15,034 nt of DNA from Thermodesulfovibrionales bacterium (lineage in GTDB: Bacteria; Nitrospirota; Thermodesulfovibrionia; Thermodesulfovibrionales; UBA1546): positions 1-15,034 of the forward strand of contig CAKKPR010000372.1 of assembly GCA_919901705.1 (NCBI GenBank), given 5' to 3'. Under the pieces are notes generated by a model. That model did not search any database. It was given only the letters and a program-made list of their open reading frames with translations, and was not told where the DNA came from. Positions 1 to 6,655 of the stretch are shown one piece after another (within the stretch, counting starts at the first letter, position 1; every line of letters starts with the position of its first letter). Both the position numbers and the translations under genes were made by a program.

Positions 1-1038
1 CATATAGAAGTTCCATGCATAGCCAGTATAGACCTCGCCGCCACCGCCCACAACGACGCGCCATGCACTGCCCGTACCGTAAGCACCGTGAGACGACGAC
101 CAGTAATTGCGGTGCACATTGATGAATGGATGTCCTGTTGGTATGGATGGGTTGTATTTTGAACGGTCAACAAGACTAAAAAGCTCTTTTCTGTTGGGTA
201 ATCTCCAATCATTGTGACCAAGATAATTATTCGTATTCAGGCATGCAACATAATCAAGGGCCTTCTGCCACGTCTTTAAGGTTTTAGGACTGCAAGTGCT
301 CGGCCCCGGAGCATTGGCGTCCTTTGTCCACATCAGGCCTGTGAGATTATCGGTCACCGTCTTATTGCCGTTGTCGGTAAATCTCGGAGAAGGCCACGCA
401 ACGCCCTTCTGCAGATCTCCGTCATCGCCTGCGGCATATTTGGTTGTCTGCCCGGTCTTCCAAATTACCGAATTACCCAATGACCCAGACTGTCCGGCTC
501 GCACTGGCCACACGTAGTAGATGACCGACTTACCGCTGCCGTCCACTAGGCCAACGCTCATATCGACGTTCCATGCATTGCCCGTACTGTCCGCGCAGGT
601 AGACGACGACCAGTAATACTGCGACTGCACATTGGTAAAGCCTTGACTGTTCAGCCATGTGGCAGTATTTGACTTCTCTGCATTAACAAGACTTTCAAGC
701 TCGTTGACATTGGGCAAGCGCCAGTCTGTGTATCCGCATAATCCCCCGCTGCTGTTCAATGAAGCCACATAATCCAATGCCCCCTGCCATGTTTTTGTTC
801 CATTCGGCATATTGCCGTTCTTTGACCACATCAGCTCTGTAAGGTTATCTGTTACACAATCGCCGCTGACTGCAAACCTCGGACCTGGCCACGCCGTGCC
901 CTTCTGCAGATCTCCGTCATCGCCTGCGGCATACTTGGTTGTCTGCCCTGTCTTTGGCAGTTGAACTTTGTCTGCAAAGGCAGTGGTTGATGTAATAAAA
1001 AGTACCACAAGCATAATTGGAATTATTTTTCTGATCAT
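1..1038 (-). CDS. Secreted protein with two DUF1566 (Lcl-type) domains, C-terminus off window
   Basis: Open on the minus strand from an ATG at 1038 to the left edge (346 codons, no stop), so the 3' end is missing. An AAGGAG Shine-Dalgarno at 1045-1050 lies six bases upstream. The first 22 or so residues (MIRKII, a hydrophobic run, then TSTTAFA) look like a Sec signal peptide. Two homologous domains follow. Each has a TGQTTKYAAGDDGDLQKG linker, a TDNLT.LMW motif, a TWQ.ALDYVA helix, DWRLPN..EL.SLV and YWSSS, the usual hallmarks of DUF1566/Lcl domains, which adopt a C-type-lectin-like fold. The role is probably surface binding; the ligand cannot be told. The first domain ends in a YYVWPVRAGQ segment; the second is cut at the edge. 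The segments after YWSSS are unusually variable (see findings), as in targets of diversity-generating retroelements. The gene is separated from pth by 320 bases and is probably transcribed independently. Confidence 0.85.
   Translation of the reverse strand, partial: MIRKIIPIMLVVLFITSTTAFADKVQLPKTGQTTKYAAGDDGDLQKGTAWPGPRFAVSGDCVTDNLTELMWSKNGNMPNGTKTWQGALDYVASLNSSGGLCGYTDWRLPNVNELESLVNAEKSNTATWLNSQGFTNVQSQYYWSSSTCADSTGNAWNVDMSVGLVDGSGKSVIYYVWPVRAGQSGSLGNSVIWKTGQTTKYAAGDDGDLQKGVAWPSPRFTDNGNKTVTDNLTGLMWTKDANAPGPSTCSPKTLKTWQKALDYVACLNTNNYLGHNDWRLPNRKELFSLVDRSKYNPSIPTGHPFINVHRNYWSSSHGAYGTGSAWRVVVGGGGEVYTGYAWNFYM
403..458. repeat. Internal direct repeat, copy 1 (DUF1566 linker)
   Basis: This 56-bp stretch recurs at 898-953 with only two differences, at 439/934 and 454/949. 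Both are synonymous third-position changes (Lys and Thr codons). It encodes the GDDGDLQKG linker that opens each DUF1566 domain. The spacing of 495 bp keeps the reading frame. It shows recent domain duplication or conversion. Confidence 0.9.
898..953. repeat. Internal direct repeat, copy 2 (DUF1566 linker)
   Basis: Partner of 403-458: 54 of 56 bases are identical and in the same reading frame. It encodes the start of the first DUF1566 domain, directly after the signal peptide. Confidence 0.9.
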
Positions 1039-1358
1039 GTTAATCTCCTTTCAATTAATGTTCCCAGCACAAAAGAAATGTGTATAGCTGCAAATAGAGT
1101 TAATATGTTGGGACTTTTCTGAAAGTGTATTGAAATCTGCACGCAATAGCAGATGAGGAATTTTGCTTTTTGCAGAGATGTTTTTAAAGGTACTTACCCC
1201 GGTTCCATGAAATGAAGCGTATCAGAGCCTTTCTTTTAATGTCAAGCAGATTTTAAACAGATAATAACAACCGCACCTGACATTTCGCGCTTTCACGGAG
1301 TGACTCTCCACTAACGCTGCCAGAAGGCTGGAAGGGCAGAAATGCAATAGCTTAAAAC
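1039..1358. other. Intergenic region between pth and the DUF1566 gene
   Basis: No supportable gene is seen in these 320 bases. Reading on the minus strand after pth there are weak inverted repeats (CTGCC...GGCAG around 1318-1340 and GGAG/CTCC around 1298-1310). Neither has a T-run, so no terminator is called. The rest is AT-rich leader for the DUF1566 gene, ending in its Shine-Dalgarno at 1045-1050. Confidence 0.6.
1217..1245 (-). promoter_or_regulatory. Possible promoter of the DUF1566 gene
   Basis: On the minus strand a perfect TTGACA lies at 1245-1240. The hexamer 17 bases downstream (ATACGC, 1222-1217) is a poor -10 match. If it is used, the transcript would have a leader of about 170 nt. 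I matched no known riboswitch to that leader. Confidence 0.3.
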
Positions 1359-1916
1359 CTACTTCACATTAAACCTGTTCATCGCCTTTGAAACACCTTC
1401 GGAGATAATCATGGCAACGGCATCTGCTGCGCGTTTAATGGCATCCTTGATTAATGGGAGTTCATCCCTTTTGAATTTCCTGAGCACATAATCTTCAGCC
1501 AGCATCCCGATTTCCCTGCCAATGCCAATTTTCACTCTTATAAATTCCTTTGTGCCGATATTCTGGATTACTGACTCTATTCCCCTGTGCCCGCCCGAGG
1601 AGCCATCCTTTCTAATCTTTAGTTTCCCTGTTTCCATATCAAGATCGTCATGGATCACTATCAGATTTTCAGGAAGAATATTATGTCTCTTAAGAACGTC
1701 TCTTACAGCGAGGCCGCTGTTGTTCATAAACGTCAAAGGCTCTATGAGGAAAACACCATCTCCTTCCATAGAGCCTTTTCCTGTCAAACAATCTCTCTTT
1801 TCTTTTAAATCTATATCAAGAAAATCAGCAATTGTATCCAGCACCATAAAACCAAGGTTGTGCCGGGTCTTTGCATATTTACTGCCATAGTTGCCGAGTC
1901 CGACTATAGCCCACAA
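1359..1916 (-). CDS. pth: Peptidyl-tRNA hydrolase
   Basis: Hydrolyses the ester bond of peptidyl-tRNAs released from stalled ribosomes, recycling tRNA in the cytoplasm. The 185-residue length fits the family. Visible motifs are VGLGNYGSKY with Asn9, TRHNLGF with the catalytic His19, PLTFMNNSG with Asn65, and IHDDLD with Asp90/Asp91. The usual GGHNG loop reads GGHRG (Arg111 in place of the Asn corresponding to E. coli Asn114). I believe this variant occurs in other lineages, so it does not suggest inactivity. The start is TTG at 1916-1914, immediately after the rplY TAG (1919-1917) with no spacer. Its ribosome-binding purines (GGAAAGGCGG) lie within the rplY 3' end, so translation is probably coupled. 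It is the last gene of the ispE-prs-rplY-pth operon; the ychF gene that often follows pth is absent here. Confidence 0.95.
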   Translation of the reverse strand: MWAIVGLGNYGSKYAKTRHNLGFMVLDTIADFLDIDLKEKRDCLTGKGSMEGDGVFLIEPLTFMNNSGLAVRDVLKRHNILPENLIVIHDDLDMETGKLKIRKDGSSGGHRGIESVIQNIGTKEFIRVKIGIGREIGMLAEDYVLRKFKRDELPLIKDAIKRAADAVAMIISEGVSKAMNRFNVK

Positions 1917-2651
1917 CTATTTTTTATCCGCCTTTCCTTTTTTCTCTGATTTCTCTGCTCCCTTTTCTTTTTTCTCTGCCTTCTCCGCTCCCTCTTCTTT
2001 TTCTTCTTTCTTGCCTTTCTTTACGAGCTCCGGCTCTACCATTTCAGGAGCAGCTGCCACAACACCTTCAGCAGGCGCTGCCTCTTCTTTCTCAACGGCA
2101 GGGGCAATAACATTGACAATAACCTCATCAGGCTCTGTAAGCAGCTTTATCCCCTCTCCGATACTGATGTCCTTGACATGTACAGCCTGGCCTGTCTCAA
2201 GCTTTGATATATCAATCTCAAAATGGCCGGGGATCTTATCAGGAAGACATTCGATTTCTACCTCCCTGAGCACATGCTGCAAGATGCCGCCGTCACGCTT
2301 GACACCAATCGGTTCACCAAGTGTCATAACGCGCACATTCACGGTTACCTTCTCTGTCAGAGAAACCTCAAAAAAATCAGTGTGCAGGATATCTCCTTTT
2401 AACGGGTCCAGCTGAAATTCCTTAAGGATTGCCAGCTTCTTATCACCATCCGAGAAGTTGAGGTTAACAACTGTGTGCTCCCCTGATGTAGCGTCAATAA
2501 ATTCTGCCATAGCCTTTTTTGAGATAGATATCGGAAGCGAACCTCCATCCCTGTAAATAACCGCCGGTATCATCCCCTGTCGCCTGAGCGACCTGGCAAT
2601 GCCTTTTCCGGCCTTATCTCTTTTTTCTACGTTTAGTGTAGCCCTTTCCAT
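1917..2651 (-). CDS. rplY: 50S ribosomal protein L25/TL5/CTC
   Basis: Binds 5S rRNA in the large ribosomal subunit. The N-terminal L25 domain (about residues 1-92) includes KGIARSLRRQGMIPAVIY, the conserved start of the 5S-binding fold. The C-terminal TL5/CTC beta domain follows (about 95-185, with the LTEKVTVNVRV and LPDKIPGHFEIDIS segments), so this is the long CTC form, not the short E. coli form. Residues 188-244 form a low-complexity Ala/Glu/Lys-rich tail that is probably disordered. The ATG at 2651 has a strong GGAGG at 2656-2661. The gene lies 34 bases downstream of prs and abuts pth, the common prs-rplY-pth order. Confidence 0.95.
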   Translation of the reverse strand: MERATLNVEKRDKAGKGIARSLRRQGMIPAVIYRDGGSLPISISKKAMAEFIDATSGEHTVVNLNFSDGDKKLAILKEFQLDPLKGDILHTDFFEVSLTEKVTVNVRVMTLGEPIGVKRDGGILQHVLREVEIECLPDKIPGHFEIDISKLETGQAVHVKDISIGEGIKLLTEPDEVIVNVIAPAVEKEEAAPAEGVVAAAPEMVEPELVKKGKKEEKEEGAEKAEKKEKGAEKSEKKGKADKK

Positions 2652-2667
2652 CTATTCCTCCTTTACC

Positions 2668-2684
2668 CCCCGATAATATCGGGG
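2668..2684. repeat. 17-bp palindrome between prs and rplY
   Basis: Perfect inverted repeat CCCCGATA-A-TATCGGGG in the 34-base gap, directly after the prs TAA and before the rplY Shine-Dalgarno. There is no T-run, so it is not a classic terminator. It could be an mRNA processing or stability hairpin, or a translational control site for the L25 message. Confidence 0.7.
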
Positions 2685-2685
2685 T

Positions 2686-3627
2686 TTATACAAAAAGCGA
2701 ACTTATCGAGGATTCTTCATGAATCCTTTTTATGGCCTCACCGAGCAGAGGCGCAATGCTCAACACCTTGAGCTTTTTACATTTTTCCTTTTTACTGTCC
2801 AATGGTATCGTATTAGTGACAATCAGCTCCTCTATAACTGAATTATTAATCCTGTCTATAGCCGGCCCTGAGAGCACAGCGTGTGTGCATGCCGCCAGCA
2901 CTTTTTTGGCGCCTTCCTCTTTAAGCGCAGATGCAGCCTGAGTGGTTGTACCTGCCGTATCTATTAAATCATCCAGTATAATCGTCTCTCTTCCCTTAAC
3001 ATCGCCTATTACATTCATCACCTCTGATACATTTGCCCTCTCGCGCCTTTTGTCTATAATGGCCAGCGAGGCATTAAGCCTCTTTGCAAAGGCCCTCGCC
3101 CTCTCCACACCCCCGGCATCAGGGGAAACTATAACAAGGTCTTTAAAATCACATTTCCTTATATACTCAAGCAGGACAGGCGATGCATAGAGATGATCAA
3201 CAGGGATATTGAAAAATCCCTGTATCTGGCCTGCATGCAGATCAACCGTCAAAACCCTGTTCGTCCCGGCAACGGTTATGAGGTCAGCCACAAGCTTCGA
3301 GGATATTGGAACCCTCGGCTGGACCTTTCTGTCCTGCCTTGCATATCCATAATAAGGGATGACCGCGGTTATCCTTCCTGCAGACGCCCTTTTCAGGGCA
3401 TCGATCAGCAGCAGGAGTTCCATAATGTTGTCATTAACAGGAGTGGATGTTGACTGCAAAACAAATATATCCGATCCCCTTACATTCTCATCTATCTGAA
3501 CCATAATCTCGCCATCGCTGAACGAAGTTATTGTTGTTTCGCATACAGGTATTCCGAGATATTCGGCAACCTCTTTTGCAAGGCCCTTGCTCGCATTCCC
3601 GGTTAGAAGTTTTATTCCATTATGCAT
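2686..3627 (-). CDS. prs: Ribose-phosphate pyrophosphokinase (PRPP synthetase)
   Basis: Makes PRPP from ribose 5-phosphate and ATP for nucleotide, His and Trp synthesis. The 313 residues match class I enzymes. Visible are FSDGE..VQIDENVRGSDIFVLQS (about 36-59), the PYYGYARQDRK ATP loop (91-101) and DLHAGQIQGFF with the catalytic-region His131. VSPDAGGVERAR follows (168-179), then the PRPP-binding loop ILDDLIDTAGTT (217-228). The ATG at 3627 has a GGAGGGG Shine-Dalgarno just upstream. It lies 101 bases downstream of tRNA-Gln on the same strand. Confidence 0.97.
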   Translation of the reverse strand: MHNGIKLLTGNASKGLAKEVAEYLGIPVCETTITSFSDGEIMVQIDENVRGSDIFVLQSTSTPVNDNIMELLLLIDALKRASAGRITAVIPYYGYARQDRKVQPRVPISSKLVADLITVAGTNRVLTVDLHAGQIQGFFNIPVDHLYASPVLLEYIRKCDFKDLVIVSPDAGGVERARAFAKRLNASLAIIDKRRERANVSEVMNVIGDVKGRETIILDDLIDTAGTTTQAASALKEEGAKKVLAACTHAVLSGPAIDRINNSVIEELIVTNTIPLDSKKEKCKKLKVLSIAPLLGEAIKRIHEESSISSLFV

Positions 3628-3661
3628 TTCCCCTCCATTTTCAGTGACAGTACCTTGTGTT

Positions 3662-3695
3662 AGTGTTCAGTTCTCTGACACTGAAAACTGACACT
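3662..3695. repeat. Imperfect inverted repeat between tRNA-Gln and prs
   Basis: AGTGTTCAGTT (3662-3672) faces AACTGACACT (3686-3695). The region also repeats CTGACA/CAGTGACA-like words. It may be a processing hairpin separating the tRNA from the prs message; no T-run is present. Confidence 0.45.
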
Positions 3696-3707
3696 TATCA
3701 CTCACAA

Positions 3708-3724
3708 ATTTTGCAAAGCAAAAT
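3708..3724 (-). other. Hairpin just downstream of tRNA-Gln
   Basis: Perfect stem ATTTTGC-(3 nt)-GCAAAAT, starting five bases beyond the 3' end of the tRNA on the minus strand. It could be a weak terminator or an RNase processing landmark for the 3' trailer. Only a short T-rich stretch follows, so termination is doubtful. Confidence 0.4.
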
Positions 3725-3728
3725 CGAA

Positions 3729-3800
3729 CTGGGGCGGGAGGATTCGAACCTCCAAATGGGAGATCCAAAATCTCCTGACTTGCCGTTTGTCGACGCCCCA
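3729..3800 (-). tRNA. tRNA-Gln (anticodon UUG)
   Basis: A 72-nt cloverleaf on the minus strand. The acceptor stem TGGGGCG pairs with CGCCCCA and the discriminator base is G. The D-arm is GAC...GTC. The anticodon arm GGAGA-TTTTGGA-TCTCC gives anticodon TTG (Gln, CAA codons). The T-arm is GGAGG-TTCGAAT-CCTCC with a 5-nt variable region. CCA is not encoded. It sits between ispE and prs on the operon strand, a conserved location in many bacteria, so it may be cut out of the operon transcript. Confidence 0.95.
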
Positions 3801-3878
3801 TATAATATAGTTCAAATAGTTTAAACAGTTTAAGCAGGTCAATTCCTTCTTAACCTTTTTGAACTTCTTAACCTACTT
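3801..3878. repeat. Degenerate short-period repeat upstream of tRNA-Gln
   Basis: The gap between ispE and the tRNA is made of roughly 9-11 bp units built from GTTTAA, GTTCAA and GGTTAAGAAG words on the minus strand (for example TTAAACTGTTTAAACTATT and AAGTAGGTTAAGAAG). It looks like a decayed microsatellite-like spacer and not coding sequence. A TATATTATA just before the tRNA could serve as a -10. Confidence 0.45.
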
Positions 3879-3881
3879 CAC

Positions 3882-4745
3882 CTATATAATTGTTTCAACA
3901 ACCCTGCACCAATTGGGCTTCATTGCCCCGGCAGCCTTTTCTGCTGCTCCCCTGCTGTCAAACACGCCAAAGACAGTTGGCCCGCTTCCGCTCATTAAAG
4001 AAGCCCGTGCCCCGTTTGCAAGCGTCCTGTCCTTCAGTTCGCCTATAACCTGAAATTCCCTGATAACAGGGATTTCAAGGTCGTTTTTCATCATAACAGC
4101 AATGGATTTAAAATCCTGCATATCGAGGGCTTGACTGAAAAGTTTAATATTATTCTCTTTCTTTGTCAACTCCGGCAGTAACCCGGTTTCGAGTCGCAAC
4201 GACCTGTTTATCGCTGAATAGGCCCATTTTGTTGATACACTCAGATCGGGTTTTACAAGTAGAATAATGTTAGGGGTATTGGCATTTAACGGCGTAACTA
4301 TCTCCCCCCTGCCTTCAACTGCAGCAAAAGGCCCCTTAAAGAAAAAGGGTATGTCAGAGCCGAGCATGCCACCTAAACCTGCAAGCTCGTCTTTGCTTAA
4401 TTCAAGCCCCCACAGCCTGTTCAAACCCGCCAGTGTGCATGCTGCGTCACTGCTTCCTCCTCCGAGACCGGCAGACATGGGAATCTCTTTTTTTAATGTT
4501 ATAACTGCACCCTTTTTGACTGACAGCCTTTCTTTCATAAGAATTGCTGCCTTATAAACAAGGTTTTCTTCTAATGATATTTCAGCATCTGTTATTATCC
4601 CGATTTTTTCCGACTGTTCGAACGTGAGATAATCATAGAGAGCAACGCTTTGCATGAGACTCGATATCTCATGATATCCGTCTTCTCTCTTTCGCAGGAC
4701 TGATAGAAACCAGTTTATCTTTGCAGGTGTTTTAAGGGTGAACAT
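3882..4745 (-). CDS. ispE: 4-diphosphocytidyl-2-C-methyl-D-erythritol kinase
   Basis: GHMP-family kinase that phosphorylates CDP-ME in the MEP pathway to isopentenyl diphosphate. The 287-residue length is normal. Motifs are PAKINWFLSVLRKREDGYHE at the N-terminus with the substrate-binding Lys9, the glycine-rich ATP loop PMSAGLGGGSSDA (89-101), GSDIPFF with catalytic Asp131, and the C-terminal GHMP motif MSGSGPTVFGVF (251-262). The ATG at 4745 starts the conserved FTLKTPAKIN sequence. No clear Shine-Dalgarno precedes it. It follows the TPR lipoprotein gene by 76 bases and precedes tRNA-Gln. Confidence 0.96.
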   Translation of the reverse strand: MFTLKTPAKINWFLSVLRKREDGYHEISSLMQSVALYDYLTFEQSEKIGIITDAEISLEENLVYKAAILMKERLSVKKGAVITLKKEIPMSAGLGGGSSDAACTLAGLNRLWGLELSKDELAGLGGMLGSDIPFFFKGPFAAVEGRGEIVTPLNANTPNIILLVKPDLSVSTKWAYSAINRSLRLETGLLPELTKKENNIKLFSQALDMQDFKSIAVMMKNDLEIPVIREFQVIGELKDRTLANGARASLMSGSGPTVFGVFDSRGAAEKAAGAMKPNWCRVVETII

Positions 4746-4810
4746 AAGATAGCTTTCAGCTATAAGCTGTCAGCCTTAAGCCTCCAGGGTATTTGCTGAT
4801 TGCTGAGGGC
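4746..4810. repeat. Low-complexity AGCTT/CAGC spacer between the TPR gene and ispE
   Basis: The 76-base gap is built from repeated AGCTTTCAGCTATAAGCTG-like words and GCTGATTGCTGAGG. It can fold into several short hairpins. It resembles decayed intergenic repeat material; no gene is seen. Confidence 0.4.
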
Positions 4811-4821
4811 CGGGCGCTTCA

Positions 4822-6516
4822 TCATTTAATTTTTAATTTTAAATCTTGAATTTTCTTCTCTACCCTTTGCTTAAGCCCCTCTTCTTTTTCATGGAACTCG
4901 ACAGCCTTCTTCCATGTATCCAGCGCATTTTGGCTATCCCCTCCGGAAAGGTATGCATCTCCGAGATGTTCATATATTACAGGGTCATTATTTATTATGT
5001 CCGCGGCCTTCCTGAGAGTTTCTATTGCCTCAGCATATCGCCCCATCTTAAAATAGACCCAGCCCAGACTGTCAACTATATAGCCGCTGTCAGGTTTTAA
5101 ATCAAGCGCCTTTTTTATAAGAGATAATGCCTCTTTCAGATTTATGCCTTTATCTGCATAACTGTACCCCAGGTAATTAAGCGCCTCAGAATGCTTGGGA
5201 TTTATCCCGATTGTGTGCTTCAGAAGTTTTATCATCTCATCAAATCTGCCTGCCTTTTCATACAATACCGCCATATTAAAATTCAATTCCGTGTCATCAG
5301 GGAAAAGCCTCAGGCCCTCTGAAAATACTGTCTCTGTCTTCTTGTAGTCCTTCAGCTGCATGTAGCTCAACCCCAGGTATACATATATCTCAGGCTTGCC
5401 TTTCTCAAAACTTAATATCTCCTCATATATCTTCGCTGCCTCATCATTCAGTCCGTCCTTTGAGTAGATAAATCCAAGATGGAGAAATGCATTTATGTGC
5501 TTGGGGTTCAGAGATACTATCTTCTTGAACTCTTCCAGCGCCTCTTTATACCTATCTATTTCCTCAAGGGTAATCGCCATGTAGTATCTGGCGGGTATAT
5601 CCGTCGGTTTGGCCTCAAGGACAATCCTGAACTCTTCTATTGCCCTTTCATACTGCTTTTCTTCGATATAGAGGAAGCCTAATCTCCTGTGCACATCCAC
5701 ATTCGCCGGTTCCTGAAGGCTCATCTTCCTGAGCTGTTCTATGGCCTTATCAACTGTTTTCCCTTTGAGATAAATCTGTGTGAGCCGCTCAAGTGCAATG
5801 GTGTTGTGAGGGTTAATCTCCGTGCTTTGCCTGTAATATTCCTCTGCCTGTTTCAGGTCTTCCTTTATTTCGCTTATTATTCCAAGGTTAACGTAAGCAG
5901 TATCAAAATTAGGTTTTATCTCAACCGCCCTCTTAAAATATTCCGCAGCTTTATCATAAGCCTCCAGATCTATATTTATGAGGCCGAGATAATACAGCCC
6001 CATGACATTATCAGAATCTATCTTAAGCAGGGACTCAAGAACGGCGATTGCTTCGTCATTTCTGCGTTTTGCGGCATACAAAACAGCCAGGTAGAGGTAT
6101 GCATCATCCTGCGCCGGAGCCAGTTTTAGAACCTTCTCAAAAATTTTTATTGCCCTGTCGGTATTTTTCTGGCTGTTATATAACTCGCCAAGAAGCATAA
6201 GAGCAGGGACATAATCAGGATTTATCCTCACCGTCTCTTCCGCCATAGTAATGGCGTCTGAAATCTTGCCTGTCCTCAACAGCATGGAACTCATCTGAGT
6301 CCTTATGTAAGAAGATGCCGGATCTGTTTCGAGAACCTCCGAATAGTATTTTAACGCATCTTCCCACCTGCCGGAAATCTCCGCCTCATAACCGAGCATA
6401 TAGTTATAATAGGCCTCCTTTGGAAGAGCAGGCCTTTCCGGCCGGGTCTCCGTGTGCCTTGGCACACACGAAAAAACAGACAAGACCAGCGCCACTGATA
6501 AGATTTTTTTGAACAT
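4822..6516 (-). CDS. Lipoprotein with 15 tetratricopeptide repeats
   Basis: A 564-residue protein from the ATG at 6516. This start gives a lipoprotein signal (MFKKILSVALVLSVFSC, with the acceptor Cys at residue 17), so the protein is probably membrane-anchored at the cell envelope. A longer reading from 6555 would place charged and polar residues before the signal and would lie upstream of the promoter -10, so it was rejected. From about residue 35 to the end there are about 15 consecutive 34-residue TPR units with the W/LG..Y/A..A...P pattern. No catalytic domain is visible. TPR arrays serve as protein-interaction scaffolds, and the partner is unknown. It is the first gene of the operon leading into ispE. 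Confidence 0.88.
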   Translation of the reverse strand: MFKKILSVALVLSVFSCVPRHTETRPERPALPKEAYYNYMLGYEAEISGRWEDALKYYSEVLETDPASSYIRTQMSSMLLRTGKISDAITMAEETVRINPDYVPALMLLGELYNSQKNTDRAIKIFEKVLKLAPAQDDAYLYLAVLYAAKRRNDEAIAVLESLLKIDSDNVMGLYYLGLINIDLEAYDKAAEYFKRAVEIKPNFDTAYVNLGIISEIKEDLKQAEEYYRQSTEINPHNTIALERLTQIYLKGKTVDKAIEQLRKMSLQEPANVDVHRRLGFLYIEEKQYERAIEEFRIVLEAKPTDIPARYYMAITLEEIDRYKEALEEFKKIVSLNPKHINAFLHLGFIYSKDGLNDEAAKIYEEILSFEKGKPEIYVYLGLSYMQLKDYKKTETVFSEGLRLFPDDTELNFNMAVLYEKAGRFDEMIKLLKHTIGINPKHSEALNYLGYSYADKGINLKEALSLIKKALDLKPDSGYIVDSLGWVYFKMGRYAEAIETLRKAADIINNDPVIYEHLGDAYLSGGDSQNALDTWKKAVEFHEKEEGLKQRVEKKIQDLKLKIK

Positions 6517-6522
6517 GTTGTT

Positions 6523-6551
6523 ATTATGACACAGAAGCAAATGACGGTCAA
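6523..6551 (-). promoter_or_regulatory. Promoter of the TPR lipoprotein-ispE-prs operon
   Basis: Minus strand: -35 TTGACC (6551-6546), a 17-base spacer, then -10 CATAAT (6528-6523). Only six bases separate the -10 from the ATG at 6516, so transcription should start at or next to the A of the start codon (leaderless mRNA). The lack of a Shine-Dalgarno before this ATG agrees. Confidence 0.65.
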
Positions 6552-6617
6552 ACAAAGGACCATCCGATAAATTCAGGAACAGATATTTTTAGGTCTGGGA
6601 GTGCTGATTTTTTGACT

Positions 6618-6650
6618 ATACCCTTCCTGCGCCGGAAGTTTTTTGGGGCA
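6618..6650. repeat. 33-bp direct repeat, left copy, flanking the toxin-antitoxin pair
   Basis: Matches 7274-7306 in the same orientation with one mismatch in 33. It contains the inverted repeat CTTCC-TGCGCC-GGAAG followed by six T, which looks like an intrinsic terminator reading on the plus strand, although no plus-strand gene precedes it. The two copies bracket the 6656-7179 toxin-antitoxin operon. Confidence 0.85.
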
Positions 6651-6655
6651 CTGGT

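Noticed and set aside
296..517. Plus-strand ORF inside the DUF1566 gene
   Set aside because: It lies antisense to a continuous DUF1566 reading frame with clear domain motifs, and has no recognisable product.
1039..1245. Riboswitch in the DUF1566 leader
   Set aside because: I could match no conserved core of a known class (for example c-di-GMP, SAM or TPP), only weak inverted repeats.
1318..1340. Terminator after pth
   Set aside because: A weak inverted repeat is present but no T-run follows on the minus strand.
6517..6555. Longer start for the TPR lipoprotein at 6555
   Set aside because: It would put 13 polar residues before the lipoprotein signal and would begin upstream of the promoter -10.
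6623..6644. Intrinsic terminator on the plus strand
   Set aside because: It has a stem and T-run, but no plus-strand gene lies upstream and the same unit recurs at 7274-7306. It is treated as a repeat element.
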